Part shown: positions 53,601 through 62,936 of the stretch, piece by piece | Position numbering within the stretch: position 1 is the first letter of the stretch | Layout: every line of letters begins with the position of its first letter | NCBI GenBank assembly: GCA_030066985.1 | Contig: JASJAN010000032.1 | Coordinates: forward strand, 1 to 64,000 | DNA from: Desulfobacterales bacterium | Lineage (GTDB): Bacteria; Desulfobacterota; Desulfobacteria; Desulfobacterales; JAHEIW01 | DNA length: 64,000 nt | Direction of reading: 5' to 3' | The notes under the pieces: model-generated | What the model was told of the DNA's origin: nothing | Databases searched by the model: none | Seen by the model: only the letters and a program-made list of their open reading frames with translations | Program-made: the position numbers and the translations under genes

Positions 53601-54536
53601 ATGGTCACCTTGGTGTTGAAACGCTTTGGGTTCATGATTTTTACCATGATTGTCGTTTCGCTGATTCTTTTTATACTGCTGGAGACAGGACTTACGGGCG
53701 ATCCCGCGGCGCGGGTGCTGGGCCAATTTTCAAACGAAGAGCAGCGCGAGCTGTGGCGCGAGCAGCACGGGTACAATCAGCCCGCCATGCTGCGTTATGT
53801 GAAGTGGCTGGGCAACTTTGCGACCGGCAACCTGGGGGAGTCCATCCGCTTTAAAGGCCCAGTCGCTGATGTGATGCTGCCGCGGCTATGGAACACCGCT
53901 ATACTGGGATTCTGGACGTTTGCGATTATGATCCCGCTATCATTGACGTTAGGTGTTTTATCGGGAATGAGAGAGGGGTCAATGCTGGATAGAACCATTT
54001 CGGTGTTTGGGATTCTAACCACTTCCGTACCGGAATTTGCCAGTGCGGTATTTTTCTCGGCCCTTTTTGTCTTCGGTCTCAAATGGCTGCCGGGCACCAG
54101 CAGTATGTCGGGCGGGTTCGATTGGCGACAGCTGGTTCTGCCGGTCATGGTGCTGGTGGTCTATGATTTTGGCTATGTCGCCCGCATGACCCGGGCATCC
54201 ATGGCGGAAGTCATGACCTCACAGTACATAAGGACAGCGGTGCTAAAAGGGTTGCCGTACAAATCGGTGATTATCAAGCATGCATTGCGTAACGCTCTGA
54301 TTGCGCCGTTTACGGTCATCATGCTGCAAATCAACTGGCTGCTGTCCGGAGTTATTGTGGTTGAATTCTTCTTTGCCTACAAGGGATTTGGTGCGCTGAT
54401 TCTGGAGGCTTCTCTGAACAACGATATTGCCCTTCTGGAAGCGTGCGCCATGGTGGCGGTTTTTGTCGCGGTGGCCACCCAAACCCTGGCCGATATTGGC
54501 TACACATTCCTCAATCCTCGCATCCGATTTAGCTAA
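53601..54536 (+). CDS. ABC transporter permease, DppB-like
   Basis: Inner-membrane permease of 311 residues with six predicted helices. The N-terminal cytoplasmic part has the LGDPAARVLGQ-type segment typical of DppB/OppB (here TGLTGDPAARVLGQFSNEE), and the EAA loop reads TAVLKGLPYKSVIIKHALRNALIAP, the ATPase contact motif. It is the second gene of the importer operon. The stop is 127 bases before the second permease. AGGAGGGG lies before the ATG. Confidence 0.95.
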   Translation: MVTLVLKRFGFMIFTMIVVSLILFILLETGLTGDPAARVLGQFSNEEQRELWREQHGYNQPAMLRYVKWLGNFATGNLGESIRFKGPVADVMLPRLWNTAILGFWTFAIMIPLSLTLGVLSGMREGSMLDRTISVFGILTTSVPEFASAVFFSALFVFGLKWLPGTSSMSGGFDWRQLVLPVMVLVVYDFGYVARMTRASMAEVMTSQYIRTAVLKGLPYKSVIIKHALRNALIAPFTVIMLQINWLLSGVIVVEFFFAYKGFGALILEASLNNDIALLEACAMVAVFVAVATQTLADIGYTFLNPRIRFS

Positions 54537-54663
54537 GCCCATCAATGCGTAAATACGGTGACGTATTTACTTACTCAGGGCTTAGTGCTGAGCAAGCGAT
54601 TGTGTTAGATGGGTTAATTTTTATGTGTCCATGTAATGACGAGTCGAAGCACTAAGGAGACAA

Positions 54664-55563
54664 ATGATGAATACGACTGCAACAACAACTCAAATGCCTT
54701 CTGCCGGATACGGTGCGGCTTTGTGGCGAGCACTGAAATCTTTTAGGCTCTTGCGGGAGAGCTGGGTCGGCATGGCGGGAGCATTGCTCGTTTTATTCTG
54801 GGTAGTGGTGGCGATCCTGGCACCGGCGCTGGCGCCCTTTGACCCCAACTCGTCTATTCAGCCGTTTGCCAAACCGGGGGTAGTGGCGGCCAAAGGCGGC
54901 ACATTCTGGCTCGGTACCGATCATATTGGTCGCGATATTTTATCCCGTATTATCTGGGGTTCGCGCACGGTATTAATCTATTCGCCCTTGGCAACCCTTT
55001 CCGCTTACACGGTGGGTATTCTGATGGGGCTATTAGCCGGATATCGCCGCGGCTGGGTAGATGATGTTTTGTCTCGCCTGGCTGATATCATTCTCTCCTT
55101 TCCGGTGCTGGTGTTGTATATTATCATCATTGCCGTCATCGGCGCATCCGGGATTAATATCATTATTGCCATCACGTTTGCATCTTCACCGGGAATCATG
55201 CGTATTGTGCGCGGCCTGGTGCTGGATCTGCGCAATCGTGACTATGTCGCAGCAGCGCAAACCAGAGGCGAATCCGATTGGAAGGTGATGCTGGTCGAAA
55301 TTCTACCGAATGCACGCGGCCCGCTGATCGTCGATGCGTGCCTGCGACTGGGTTACGTTATTATCACCATCGGTGTGCTCGGTTTTCTGGGCCTGGGTCT
55401 GCCGCCACCGGACCCGGATTGGGGCGGCATGGTAAATGAAACCCGACAGATGGCCATGGCCTTTCCACACATGACGCTGTTTCCCTGTATCGCCATTTCC
55501 TCTTTGATTTTGGGGTTTAATCTCCTGGCGGACGGCCTGCGGGAAATCTCTTTGCGTGATTAG
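54664..55563 (+). CDS. ABC transporter permease, DppC-like
   Basis: Second permease of 299 residues, the usual DppC/OppC partner. The N-terminal helix precedes a periplasmic loop with FWLGTDHIGRDILSRIIWGSRT, the DppC family signature, and the EAA loop reads AQTRGESDWKVMLVEILPNARGPLIVDACL. AAGGAG lies before the ATG; an ATG-ATG pair leaves the start one codon uncertain. The ATPase gene follows after 14 bases. Confidence 0.95.
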   Translation: MMNTTATTTQMPSAGYGAALWRALKSFRLLRESWVGMAGALLVLFWVVVAILAPALAPFDPNSSIQPFAKPGVVAAKGGTFWLGTDHIGRDILSRIIWGSRTVLIYSPLATLSAYTVGILMGLLAGYRRGWVDDVLSRLADIILSFPVLVLYIIIIAVIGASGINIIIAITFASSPGIMRIVRGLVLDLRNRDYVAAAQTRGESDWKVMLVEILPNARGPLIVDACLRLGYVIITIGVLGFLGLGLPPPDPDWGGMVNETRQMAMAFPHMTLFPCIAISSLILGFNLLADGLREISLRD

Positions 55564-55577
55564 GAGGTAAAATATTT

Positions 55578-57683
55578 ATGAATGACGATCAAGCTCCGGT
55601 ACTGATCTGCAAAGACCTTAGCATCTCTTACTATACCCGGGCAGGAGAAATCCCGGCGGTGGTGGATTTTTCGCTGACGGTACTGCCCGGTGAAACCATC
55701 GGCATTGTCGGCGAATCGGGCTGCGGCAAATCCACCGTCGCCATGGCAGTCATGCAGTACATGGGCGGTAACGGCGGTATCAAAAGCGGCAGTATCACCT
55801 TTAAAGGCCGCGATCTAAACCAGATGTCGGAATCTGAGCTGCGCCGTATTCGCGGATCAGAAATTGCGATGATTTATCAGGAGCCCTTTGCCTCTTTGAA
55901 TCCAAGCCTCAAGATCAGCACCCAGCTGATGGAGGTGCCGCTGGCGCATGAAAATATTTCCAAGGATGAAGCGCGGCAAAGATCGGTGCAGATGCTGGCG
56001 GATGTCAAGCTGCCGGATCCCGAACGGATTATGGACTCATATCCGCATCAACTATCGGGTGGCCAGCAGCAACGCGTTGTTATCGCCATGGGCCTTCTGT
56101 CGAACCCATCGCTGTTACTGCTGGATGAGCCCACTACCGCGCTGGATGTTACCGTAGAGGCCGGCATCGTCAAACTGGTGGCCGATATCAGCAAGAAGTT
56201 CGGCACTTCGCAGATCTATATCTCCCATAACCTGGGGCTCATTCTGGAAACCTGTGATCGGGTATTCGTGATGTATTCCGGTGAAGTCGTCGAAGAAGGA
56301 ACCATTGACTCGCTGTTTACCTGGCCAAGGCATCCATATACCCATGGGCTTTTTGCATGCATTCCGCTGCCGACAGCTGACAAGAATGCTGCTCCGTTGA
56401 AACCGATTCGCGGCCAGCTCCCACTGCCTTTCGAACGGCCCCAGGGCTGTTATTACCATCCGCGCTGTGATCATTTTAAGCCCGGGTTGTGTGACCAGGA
56501 ACATATCTCCATGGAGCATGTTGTCGATAGCGCCGCCGACCACCGCGTGCGATGCTTACGCTATAAGGAAATCGATCATCACTTAGAGGCGCCGGGTGGT
56601 GAAGCCAAAGAAGCGCTTGAACTCGGTAAACGGGTGCTTGAAGTCGATCACATGAAGAAGTACTACGAGGTTCGTGACAGCTCGCTGCGGGCCCTGATTA
56701 GCGGCAAGCGCGTTCGTTATGTCAAGGCAAATGAGGAGTTGAACTTTACTGCCAGGGAGGGTGAAACCGTCGCCATCGTCGGCGAATCCGGCTGCGGTAA
56801 ATCAACATTTGCCAAAGTGCTGATGGGTTTGGAGAAAGGTACTGACGGCGAGGTGCGTCACAGAGACAAAGATCTTTCGGAAATAGCCGTTCGGGACCGC
56901 AGCGCAAAACAGATCGGTTCGCTGCAGATGGTATTTCAAAATCCGTTTGACACCTTGAACCCCAGCCACAGCATTGGTGGCCAGATATCACGGGTGATCA
57001 AGAAATTTGGCGTCGAGAAGGATAAAAAGAAAATTTTTGATCGCGTCATGACCCTGCTGGATACGGTCAAACTGCCCAGGGATTTTTATTTCCGAAAACC
57101 CCGGCAGCTGTCGGGCGGTCAGAAGCAGCGTATCGGTATCGCCCGGGCATTTGCCGGAAACCCAAGTATGGTCATCGCCGATGAGCCGGTTTCTGCCCTG
57201 GACGTTTCAGTGGCGGCGGCTGTAACCGAACTGCTGATGGAAATTCAGCGCGAACAAAAAACCACGCTGCTTTTCATCAGCCATGATCTGAGTGTCGTGC
57301 GCTACCTGTCGGATCGCATTGTCGTTATGTATCTTGGTCATATACTTGAAAGAGGCACTACGGAGGAGATTTTCGCGCCACCCTATTCCCCGTATACTGA
57401 GGCACTGTTATCGGCGGTGCCGATAGCCGATCCTGAAGTGACCAAGCGTGAGATCGTACTGGAGGGAAACCTGCCCAGCGCCATGAATCCGCCCAAGGGC
57501 TGCCCTTTTTGCACCCGCTGCCATCGGAAAATCGGCGATATTTGTGATAATGATCCGCCGCCGGAGCAAGTTGTGACGGATCGGCACGTCATCAAATGTC
57601 ATATTCCAATTGAAGAGTTGAAAAAGGTGGAGCCCGTCATCCATGTGCCGGATGACTCCGAACGGATCCACGCGCGGCATTGA
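55578..57683 (+). CDS. Fused DppD-DppF-type ABC ATPase (two nucleotide-binding domains)
   Basis: Cytoplasmic ATPase of 701 residues made of two nucleotide-binding domains in one chain, replacing the usual separate DppD and DppF. NBD1: Walker A G45-ESGCGKST, signature LSGGQQQR near 158, Walker B LLLLDEPTTALD; it ends in the oligopeptide tail with Cys motif YYHPRCDHFKPGLC. NBD2: Walker A GESGCGKST near 402, LSGGQKQR near 511, MVIADEPVSALD, ending in PFCTRCHRKIGDIC. The second domain lacks obvious defects, so both sites look active. It follows DppC by 14 bases and closes the operon. Confidence 0.95.
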   Translation: MNDDQAPVLICKDLSISYYTRAGEIPAVVDFSLTVLPGETIGIVGESGCGKSTVAMAVMQYMGGNGGIKSGSITFKGRDLNQMSESELRRIRGSEIAMIYQEPFASLNPSLKISTQLMEVPLAHENISKDEARQRSVQMLADVKLPDPERIMDSYPHQLSGGQQQRVVIAMGLLSNPSLLLLDEPTTALDVTVEAGIVKLVADISKKFGTSQIYISHNLGLILETCDRVFVMYSGEVVEEGTIDSLFTWPRHPYTHGLFACIPLPTADKNAAPLKPIRGQLPLPFERPQGCYYHPRCDHFKPGLCDQEHISMEHVVDSAADHRVRCLRYKEIDHHLEAPGGEAKEALELGKRVLEVDHMKKYYEVRDSSLRALISGKRVRYVKANEELNFTAREGETVAIVGESGCGKSTFAKVLMGLEKGTDGEVRHRDKDLSEIAVRDRSAKQIGSLQMVFQNPFDTLNPSHSIGGQISRVIKKFGVEKDKKKIFDRVMTLLDTVKLPRDFYFRKPRQLSGGQKQRIGIARAFAGNPSMVIADEPVSALDVSVAAAVTELLMEIQREQKTTLLFISHDLSVVRYLSDRIVVMYLGHILERGTTEEIFAPPYSPYTEALLSAVPIADPEVTKREIVLEGNLPSAMNPPKGCPFCTRCHRKIGDICDNDPPPEQVVTDRHVIKCHIPIEELKKVEPVIHVPDDSERIHARH

Positions 57684-57749
57684 AGATCAACGGGGTCATT
57701 TTACGATCATTTTCGTCAAGTGGCGGCGACGAATCGGCTGCAAGCGCAT

Positions 57750-58355
57750 CTAATCGATGCGTGATTTCTGGACCAGGTTACCCCCGTGCCAAAGATAGAT
57801 CGCCAACAAAGGCGCGGTCTCCGTTCGCATGGCATGCGGCTCCCAGGGTGCATGAAAAATGAGCTGGCCAGGGGCGCGATAGTCCCAATCCTGATCTCCG
57901 CGCTGCCACAAAGTTGGCCCCGTCAGGGGCACGTATACTTCTCTCGCCTCATGGCTGTGCCGCGGATATTTGATTTCAGGTCCCAAAAACAAAATGCCAC
58001 AGGCCATCCGATCACTGGCGATGGGACCCCGCAAGCCGATAAACTCCGTCCAACCATACCTCTCAAGAAAATCAGCACCACAATCCTGCGCTGCATAGGT
58101 TTGCCCCCAATTCAGGTGGTTTGCCAAGGAGTAAAGCATGCGAACCATAAACTCAGTTTGCTTCTCGGCTGCTGTGACGGCCGCCGGCATCCAGGAAAGA
58201 ACAGGAAGAGAACGCGGACGAATAAAACGTTTCACAACAATTTCGGATGGCCAATCTGCCAGGAGGGAATTTAGCTGCGGGTTGTCAAACCCTGTAAATA
58301 AATTGCGAATCGCAGTGACAAGCAGTTTGATGTTGTTTTGATGATCAACTAACAA
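57750..58355 (-). CDS. DMSP lyase-like cupin (DddQ/DddL group)
   Basis: Cupin protein of 201 residues that matches the dimethylsulfoniopropionate lyase family pattern. The region WGQTYAAQDCGADFLERYGWTEFIG is followed by the cupin core Y130-P-R-H133-S-H135-E-A-R-E139-V-Y141 and a second-motif His174 (WEPHAMRTE). H135, E139, Y141 and H174 have the same spacing as the metal/catalytic residues I recall for DddQ. DddQ-type enzymes cleave DMSP to dimethylsulfide and acrylate. The start is TTG at 58355, without a strong ribosome site. The universal stress gene is 43 bases upstream and the ABC ATPase gene is convergent. DMSP as the true substrate needs testing. Confidence 0.82.
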   Translation of the reverse strand: MLVDHQNNIKLLVTAIRNLFTGFDNPQLNSLLADWPSEIVVKRFIRPRSLPVLSWMPAAVTAAEKQTEFMVRMLYSLANHLNWGQTYAAQDCGADFLERYGWTEFIGLRGPIASDRMACGILFLGPEIKYPRHSHEAREVYVPLTGPTLWQRGDQDWDYRAPGQLIFHAPWEPHAMRTETAPLLAIYLWHGGNLVQKSRID

Positions 58356-58398
58356 TGTAAGAAATTTGCGACCTTAGTAGGCAGTGGGTTTTGTGTCT

Positions 58399-58791
58399 CT
58401 ATTTGACCGCCACAACCGTGCAGGGTGCTTCCAGGATAACATACTGAGCAGTGGAGCCAAATACCAATTTTCCAACCTTTGATCTTCTTCTGACGCCGAT
58501 GATAATTTCATCCACATCGTTGTCTTTTACAAATTGGACCAGGTCTTCTCCAGTCGACCGGACACTGACGATGGCTTGCGTAACACAGGGGATATTATCC
58601 GCTTTAAAGGCCGCTTTTAGCTTTTCCAGCTTGTTTTCAGCTTTATCGATATCTTCTTTTTTCAAATCAGGACCTTGTTCCAATGAAGTGATAATATGAA
58701 TGTCGGCTTTAAATGCCTGCCCGTGTTTGTGGGCCACCTTGACTGCATCTTCAGCCACCTGTGAGCCGTCATAAGCCACCAGAATCTTCAT
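58399..58791 (-). CDS. Universal stress protein family
   Basis: Single-domain UspA-like protein of 130 residues. KILVAYDGSQVAEDAVKVAHKHG at the N-terminus and the ATP-binding motif G-x2-R-x-KVGKLVFGSTAQYV (about 100-120) are present, so it is the ATP-binding type. The start at 58791 follows GGAAGGAGG; a longer frame to 58815 crosses that site. It is 43 bases upstream of the DMSP lyase-like gene and downstream of the third MttB homolog with a 291-base gap. No signalling partner is apparent. Confidence 0.93.
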   Translation of the reverse strand: MKILVAYDGSQVAEDAVKVAHKHGQAFKADIHIITSLEQGPDLKKEDIDKAENKLEKLKAAFKADNIPCVTQAIVSVRSTGEDLVQFVKDNDVDEIIIGVRRRSKVGKLVFGSTAQYVILEAPCTVVAVK

Positions 58792-59082
58792 GTTGTCCTC
58801 CTTCCGTAAAGTCACGTTTGGAAAAGATAAATGCTGTTTAATATCTTATCATGTGTATAAAACCGCCGGACAACTGTCAAGATATCCGATCAGGTGTTCA
58901 GCTTTTCGGTTTCAAGTTCATAGGGCATGGACCTGTTGGTCATTAGCAGGGTGATTCTGTTGGGCAAAATTGATATCACAACTTCCCATCGTGCTTATTG
59001 CAGACAGGTTTGATTGTATATCGAATACAGGAACCGCCGGACTTGGTCAGTGGCAGCCGCAATTTTATCCCACCGGCAGGTG

Positions 59083-60549
59083 TTAGCCGGCATGCGCCTC
59101 AGTCAGCTCTTTTTCGCCTTTGATCTTGAGCTTTTCAAGGTTTGCCAGGGTCTTGCCAGGTAAGGGCGGCACCTTGTGTGTTTCTATGATGCTTTTGACC
59201 CTTTCGGCCACTCGCTGGCTCATATCTTTTGAACCCTGCTCGCACCAAAGATCATAGGGTTGGCGTGCCATCAGGCTCGGTATCCAGAGCTCTTTGCGAA
59301 AGTGTTCGTAGGTGTGATCCTCTTGCAGAAAATGCCCCCCCGGGCCGACCTTTTCCATCACATGGCGGGCCAATGTTTCGACGGACACGTCGATACCGCG
59401 AATAAAGCGCTTGGCCATTCCAATGACTTCATCTCCTAAAACGAGCATTTCCGCAGAGCAAATCATTCCCATATCCATATAGCCCACATCGTGAATCAGG
59501 TTCAGACCAGCCAACCCCTGGGCCAGGATGGAAAAGGCGCTTTCAATGCCCGCCTGGGCATCAATGGTTTTTGAATCGGTGGAACCGGCTAGGCCCCAGG
59601 TGGGCAACCCGAATGATTGAACCACCTCAGCCTGAGCGGCCAAACCCAGACTCATTTCAGGTGCAGCAATGCTCATTGTCGAGGTGGCCATGTCAAATCC
59701 GGAAACATTGCATCCCATAACATAAGGCGTCCCAGGATTGCGCAGCTGTATGAGGATCAGGCTCATCAGGCCTTCGGCAACAGCCAGTGCCACTGTGCCG
59801 GCCAGGGTAACTGGGGCTGTAGCACCTAACTGCTGAGATGGGGCAACAACCTGGGGCAGAAAAAGATCGGCAGATAAAAACATTTTATCCACCGGTTCCT
59901 CCGGAAACACCAGTGGTGTGATAGGCTCCGGGTATGATATCATAAAAGGTTTTTCCCGCAGGGCATCCATACCGCCAGCCACCTCGGCAGCCATTTCGTA
60001 CACCAGCTCACTGCCGTGAGCTGAATATCCAATAAAAACAATCGGCTTGGTAGTGTGGGTCACCGCGGCTTCGAACTCGTGCAAATCGGCCGCAATGGCC
60101 GGGACATCCTGGCTGGAACCCATGGGCATCACCCAGTCGATATGGGCCAGTGCATCAGCGACGAGGGCGCCGTGAGCAATGTCAATGACACGTGTTTCAT
60201 GGATCTCACCGGTCAAAGCGTCTTTGGTGCGCGGGCTGGCAGTTGAGGTGCCGTAATAACTTTTGCGCCCCTCGACCTCCATGGCACGCTGTCCCTGCCG
60301 ATCATAGATGGTAAATCCCTTAGGAACTTTTTCCAGGCACTCCTGCACAATATATTCGGGGACTTTTACAATTTCACCCCTTACCATGGCACCGGCCTGC
60401 TTGAGCATTTTACGGGCCCCTTTGTGGAGCACTTTGGCGCCGGTCTTTTCCAGGATGTCAAAGGCAGCGCGTTGAATTTCCCAGATCTGGTCATCACTGA
60501 GAACACGGAAAAATACAGACCGGTTATCTCTAAAGGACGACTGGATCAT
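59083..60549 (-). CDS. MttB-superfamily corrinoid methyltransferase, copy 3
   Basis: Third methyltransferase, 488 residues, complete and without an in-frame UAG. Family features: DILEKTGAKVLHKGARKML, YYGTSTASPRTKDALTGEIHE, LRNPGTPYVMGCNVSGFDMATSTMS, GSTDSKTIDAQAGIES and DVGYMDMGMICSAEMLVLGDEVI. It has diverged clearly from copies 1 and 2, so it is not a recent duplication. TTAAGGAGG precedes the ATG. Upstream on the same strand lies an AOR-family gene after 130 bases. No corrinoid protein gene is adjacent. The methylated amine is unknown. Confidence 0.92.
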   Translation of the reverse strand: MIQSSFRDNRSVFFRVLSDDQIWEIQRAAFDILEKTGAKVLHKGARKMLKQAGAMVRGEIVKVPEYIVQECLEKVPKGFTIYDRQGQRAMEVEGRKSYYGTSTASPRTKDALTGEIHETRVIDIAHGALVADALAHIDWVMPMGSSQDVPAIAADLHEFEAAVTHTTKPIVFIGYSAHGSELVYEMAAEVAGGMDALREKPFMISYPEPITPLVFPEEPVDKMFLSADLFLPQVVAPSQQLGATAPVTLAGTVALAVAEGLMSLILIQLRNPGTPYVMGCNVSGFDMATSTMSIAAPEMSLGLAAQAEVVQSFGLPTWGLAGSTDSKTIDAQAGIESAFSILAQGLAGLNLIHDVGYMDMGMICSAEMLVLGDEVIGMAKRFIRGIDVSVETLARHVMEKVGPGGHFLQEDHTYEHFRKELWIPSLMARQPYDLWCEQGSKDMSQRVAERVKSIIETHKVPPLPGKTLANLEKLKIKGEKELTEAHAG

Positions 60550-60679
60550 CTTAACCTCCTTAAGTTTTGAACTGCTGCGTTAATCAATTAAAAAGGAAAG
60601 AATGTGGTGGTTAGAACATTGACCTGCCGGCAGCACCGCAAACAGGTCTTGGATTCAATTGCAGGCCGGCTCAACCCTT

Positions 60680-62563
60680 TTAGGCCGCAGAATGCTTATG
60701 GTATTGAGGCGAATATATACCCAGTTCCGCCAGCTTCTCTGGCGTCGGCTGACCTTGAGCGTTCCAGCCCATGACATCGTAAAATTCCTGAATCATGGGT
60801 TCCATCCAGGCATGGGGTTTGGAAGGCGCCTCACCGGAGTTGTAGTCTTTTTCAAAAAACATGTCGGGCAGCCGGTCATCAGCTGCGCTGGCACCGTGTC
60901 TGAGGTTGAACAATCGTTCCAGATTGACGATTCTTTCGCCACTGACAATTAGCTTGGAAGCTTCCACCGGCCAGCCGGTTATGGCGGCCGTCAACTCAGC
61001 CTCCCCCACCAGATCATAGGCACAGATCAGACACAGCGCCGGCACCTTACACAGACCCAGGCCGTCCAGCACCGTACCCATGATACTGGACCTTCTGACC
61101 AGCTCGGCCTTACCATGAATGGATTTGAGGTCGGACGCTTTGGGAGCGCCTAGCTCTTCGGATTGCTCGTCCGGCAGCCACTTGTATTCCAGGGTGGCAA
61201 AAACATCATTAAAATCCGCTCCCCGGCTGGCAACCGCATATCCCAAAGCCGTTCCCATGATGTTATCCGGGTGGTAGCCGGCCATTTCCAGTCCTTTAAC
61301 GTGGGGGGCGTAATGCTCGGCCCCGCGCCCGATCACGCGGCTTGCCCGAAGCACACCTTGTGCCAGAATCTTGCCAAAACCCCGACCCGCAGCCATCTGC
61401 CGGATCAATGTCTCCATGGCATCGCCATTGCCCCAGGCAAGATCAAGTCCACCGGTATCCTTCAACGAGATAATACCCCGCTCGAAAAGATCCATGGCAA
61501 AAGCGATAACACTGCCGGCGGAAATATTGTCAAGCCCCAGCCGCGAGCACAGATTGTCTAAAAAGACGAGCGTATCGAGGTCGCGCAAGCCACACTTGGA
61601 CCCCAGCGAAAGCATGGGCTCAAATTCAGGGCGCACCGCCCGCATCCCCTTATATTTGCCGTGCTTAAATTTAATATCGGCCTTGCAGTGAACCGGGCAG
61701 CGATGGCAGCTGCGTCTGCGGGTGATCTGATCCTCTAATTTTTTGCCGTCGATTTGGCCGGCGGCTTCGAAAGTGTTTTGCCGGTAATTATGCGTTGCCA
61801 GGATTCCCAGATCATCCGCCCACTCGACATAACCGGCGCCGCCGTGTCTGGAGATGCCGGCATAATGGGGTGAATTCTGAATTTGCCAGATATAGCGTCG
61901 GACGGCTTCAGTAAATTGATCATTTGAATCAAACAAATTGCGGGATCTTTGTTTTTTGACCACAATGGCCTTCAAATTTTTGGATCCCATCACGGTACCC
62001 ATACCGGTTCGTCCGGCCGCATGATCCCGATCGGACATAATGCAGCCAAACAAAGCACCATTTTCCCCGCCCGGTCCGATGGTCAGCACACTTATTTTAT
62101 GGCTGCCGAGCTTGGCTTTTAAGCGCTCCTCGGTTTCCCATGTATCCAGGCCCCACAGGGATTTGGCATTGCGGATTTCGATGCTGTCACCGTCAATCAA
62201 CAGGTATACAGGCCTGCTCGACCTTCCCCGTAAAATCAGGCTTTGGATGCCATTGGATCGCAAGCGGGGGCCGAAATTGCCGCCGATGTTGGAACTGCCT
62301 AAAATTCCGGTGAGCGGTGAGAGGGCATTTATATGGAGCCTGGCAGACGACGGTGCCGCTGTGCCGGTCAGCAAACCGCAAGACATCAACAAAAGATTTT
62401 CAGGGCCCCGCGGGTCGACGCCGGCCGGCAGTTGATCGTATAACACGTGGACATTGAAACCGCGCCCGCCCAGATACTTGCCGGCCAGATCCTGTGGATA
62501 TTCGGCAAGCTTCCAGGTTTTGGCGGTTAAATCAACTTCCAGAGTGTTTCCCAATATGCTCAT
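60680..62563 (-). CDS. Aldehyde:ferredoxin oxidoreductase family protein, copy 2
   Basis: Tungsto- or molybdopterin enzyme of 627 residues. N-terminal motifs GNTLEVDLTAKTWKLAEYP, YLGGRGFNVHVLYDQLP and GLLTGTAAPSSARLHINALSPLTG place it in the AOR family. The iron-sulfur ligands are C286, C289 and C293 (SCHRCPVHC), with a candidate fourth in GLGLCKVPALC. GRTGMGTVMGSKNLKAIVV is the conserved pterin-proximal region. It differs from copy 1 in its active-site surroundings, so a different aldehyde is likely. It sits between a histidine-ammonia-lyase-type gene and an MttB gene. No MoaD-like gene is next to it. The ATG has a weak ribosome site. Confidence 0.94.
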   Translation of the reverse strand: MSILGNTLEVDLTAKTWKLAEYPQDLAGKYLGGRGFNVHVLYDQLPAGVDPRGPENLLLMSCGLLTGTAAPSSARLHINALSPLTGILGSSNIGGNFGPRLRSNGIQSLILRGRSSRPVYLLIDGDSIEIRNAKSLWGLDTWETEERLKAKLGSHKISVLTIGPGGENGALFGCIMSDRDHAAGRTGMGTVMGSKNLKAIVVKKQRSRNLFDSNDQFTEAVRRYIWQIQNSPHYAGISRHGGAGYVEWADDLGILATHNYRQNTFEAAGQIDGKKLEDQITRRRSCHRCPVHCKADIKFKHGKYKGMRAVRPEFEPMLSLGSKCGLRDLDTLVFLDNLCSRLGLDNISAGSVIAFAMDLFERGIISLKDTGGLDLAWGNGDAMETLIRQMAAGRGFGKILAQGVLRASRVIGRGAEHYAPHVKGLEMAGYHPDNIMGTALGYAVASRGADFNDVFATLEYKWLPDEQSEELGAPKASDLKSIHGKAELVRRSSIMGTVLDGLGLCKVPALCLICAYDLVGEAELTAAITGWPVEASKLIVSGERIVNLERLFNLRHGASAADDRLPDMFFEKDYNSGEAPSKPHAWMEPMIQEFYDVMGWNAQGQPTPEKLAELGIYSPQYHKHSAA

Positions 62564-62936
62564 GTATCAGATAAAGCGCCTTTCGGTTCAAAAGTTACCG
62601 ATGATCACCATATATCCGGCATAAAACAATTATTCTTAGAGAATTGCCAAATGCGTGTCAAGAAAGAATACGCACCTGGCCTTAAATAGTAGTTCGGCAT
62701 TTAATCAGATTGTCTCAATAAATTTCTTCAAAAAAAGATAAGTTAAAAAAGACCTTAAAAAGGTTTCTTGGACTGACCGGTTTTATTGATTAGGTAAGTA
62801 CTGGAGTGATGGCGTAATGAAGTGTTCAAAAAATTGATTCATTATTAGCCGATAATTCAATGAACACATACGCCAACATTCCGAAAATATATAAAGTAAG
62901 GCATTAGGGAATGGTAAAGCGATGGCGTTAATAATA
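62564..62936. other. Intergenic region between the lyase-type gene and AOR copy 2
   Basis: 373 AT-rich bases without a supported gene. An imperfect palindrome lies at about 62811-62873 (TGGCGTAATGAAGTGTTCA facing TGAACACATACGCCA). On the minus strand, AAACCTTTTTAAGGTCTTTTTT near 62748-62770 resembles a weak stem with a T-run and could end the lyase transcript. The AOR promoter may lie between this and base 62564. Confidence 0.35.
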
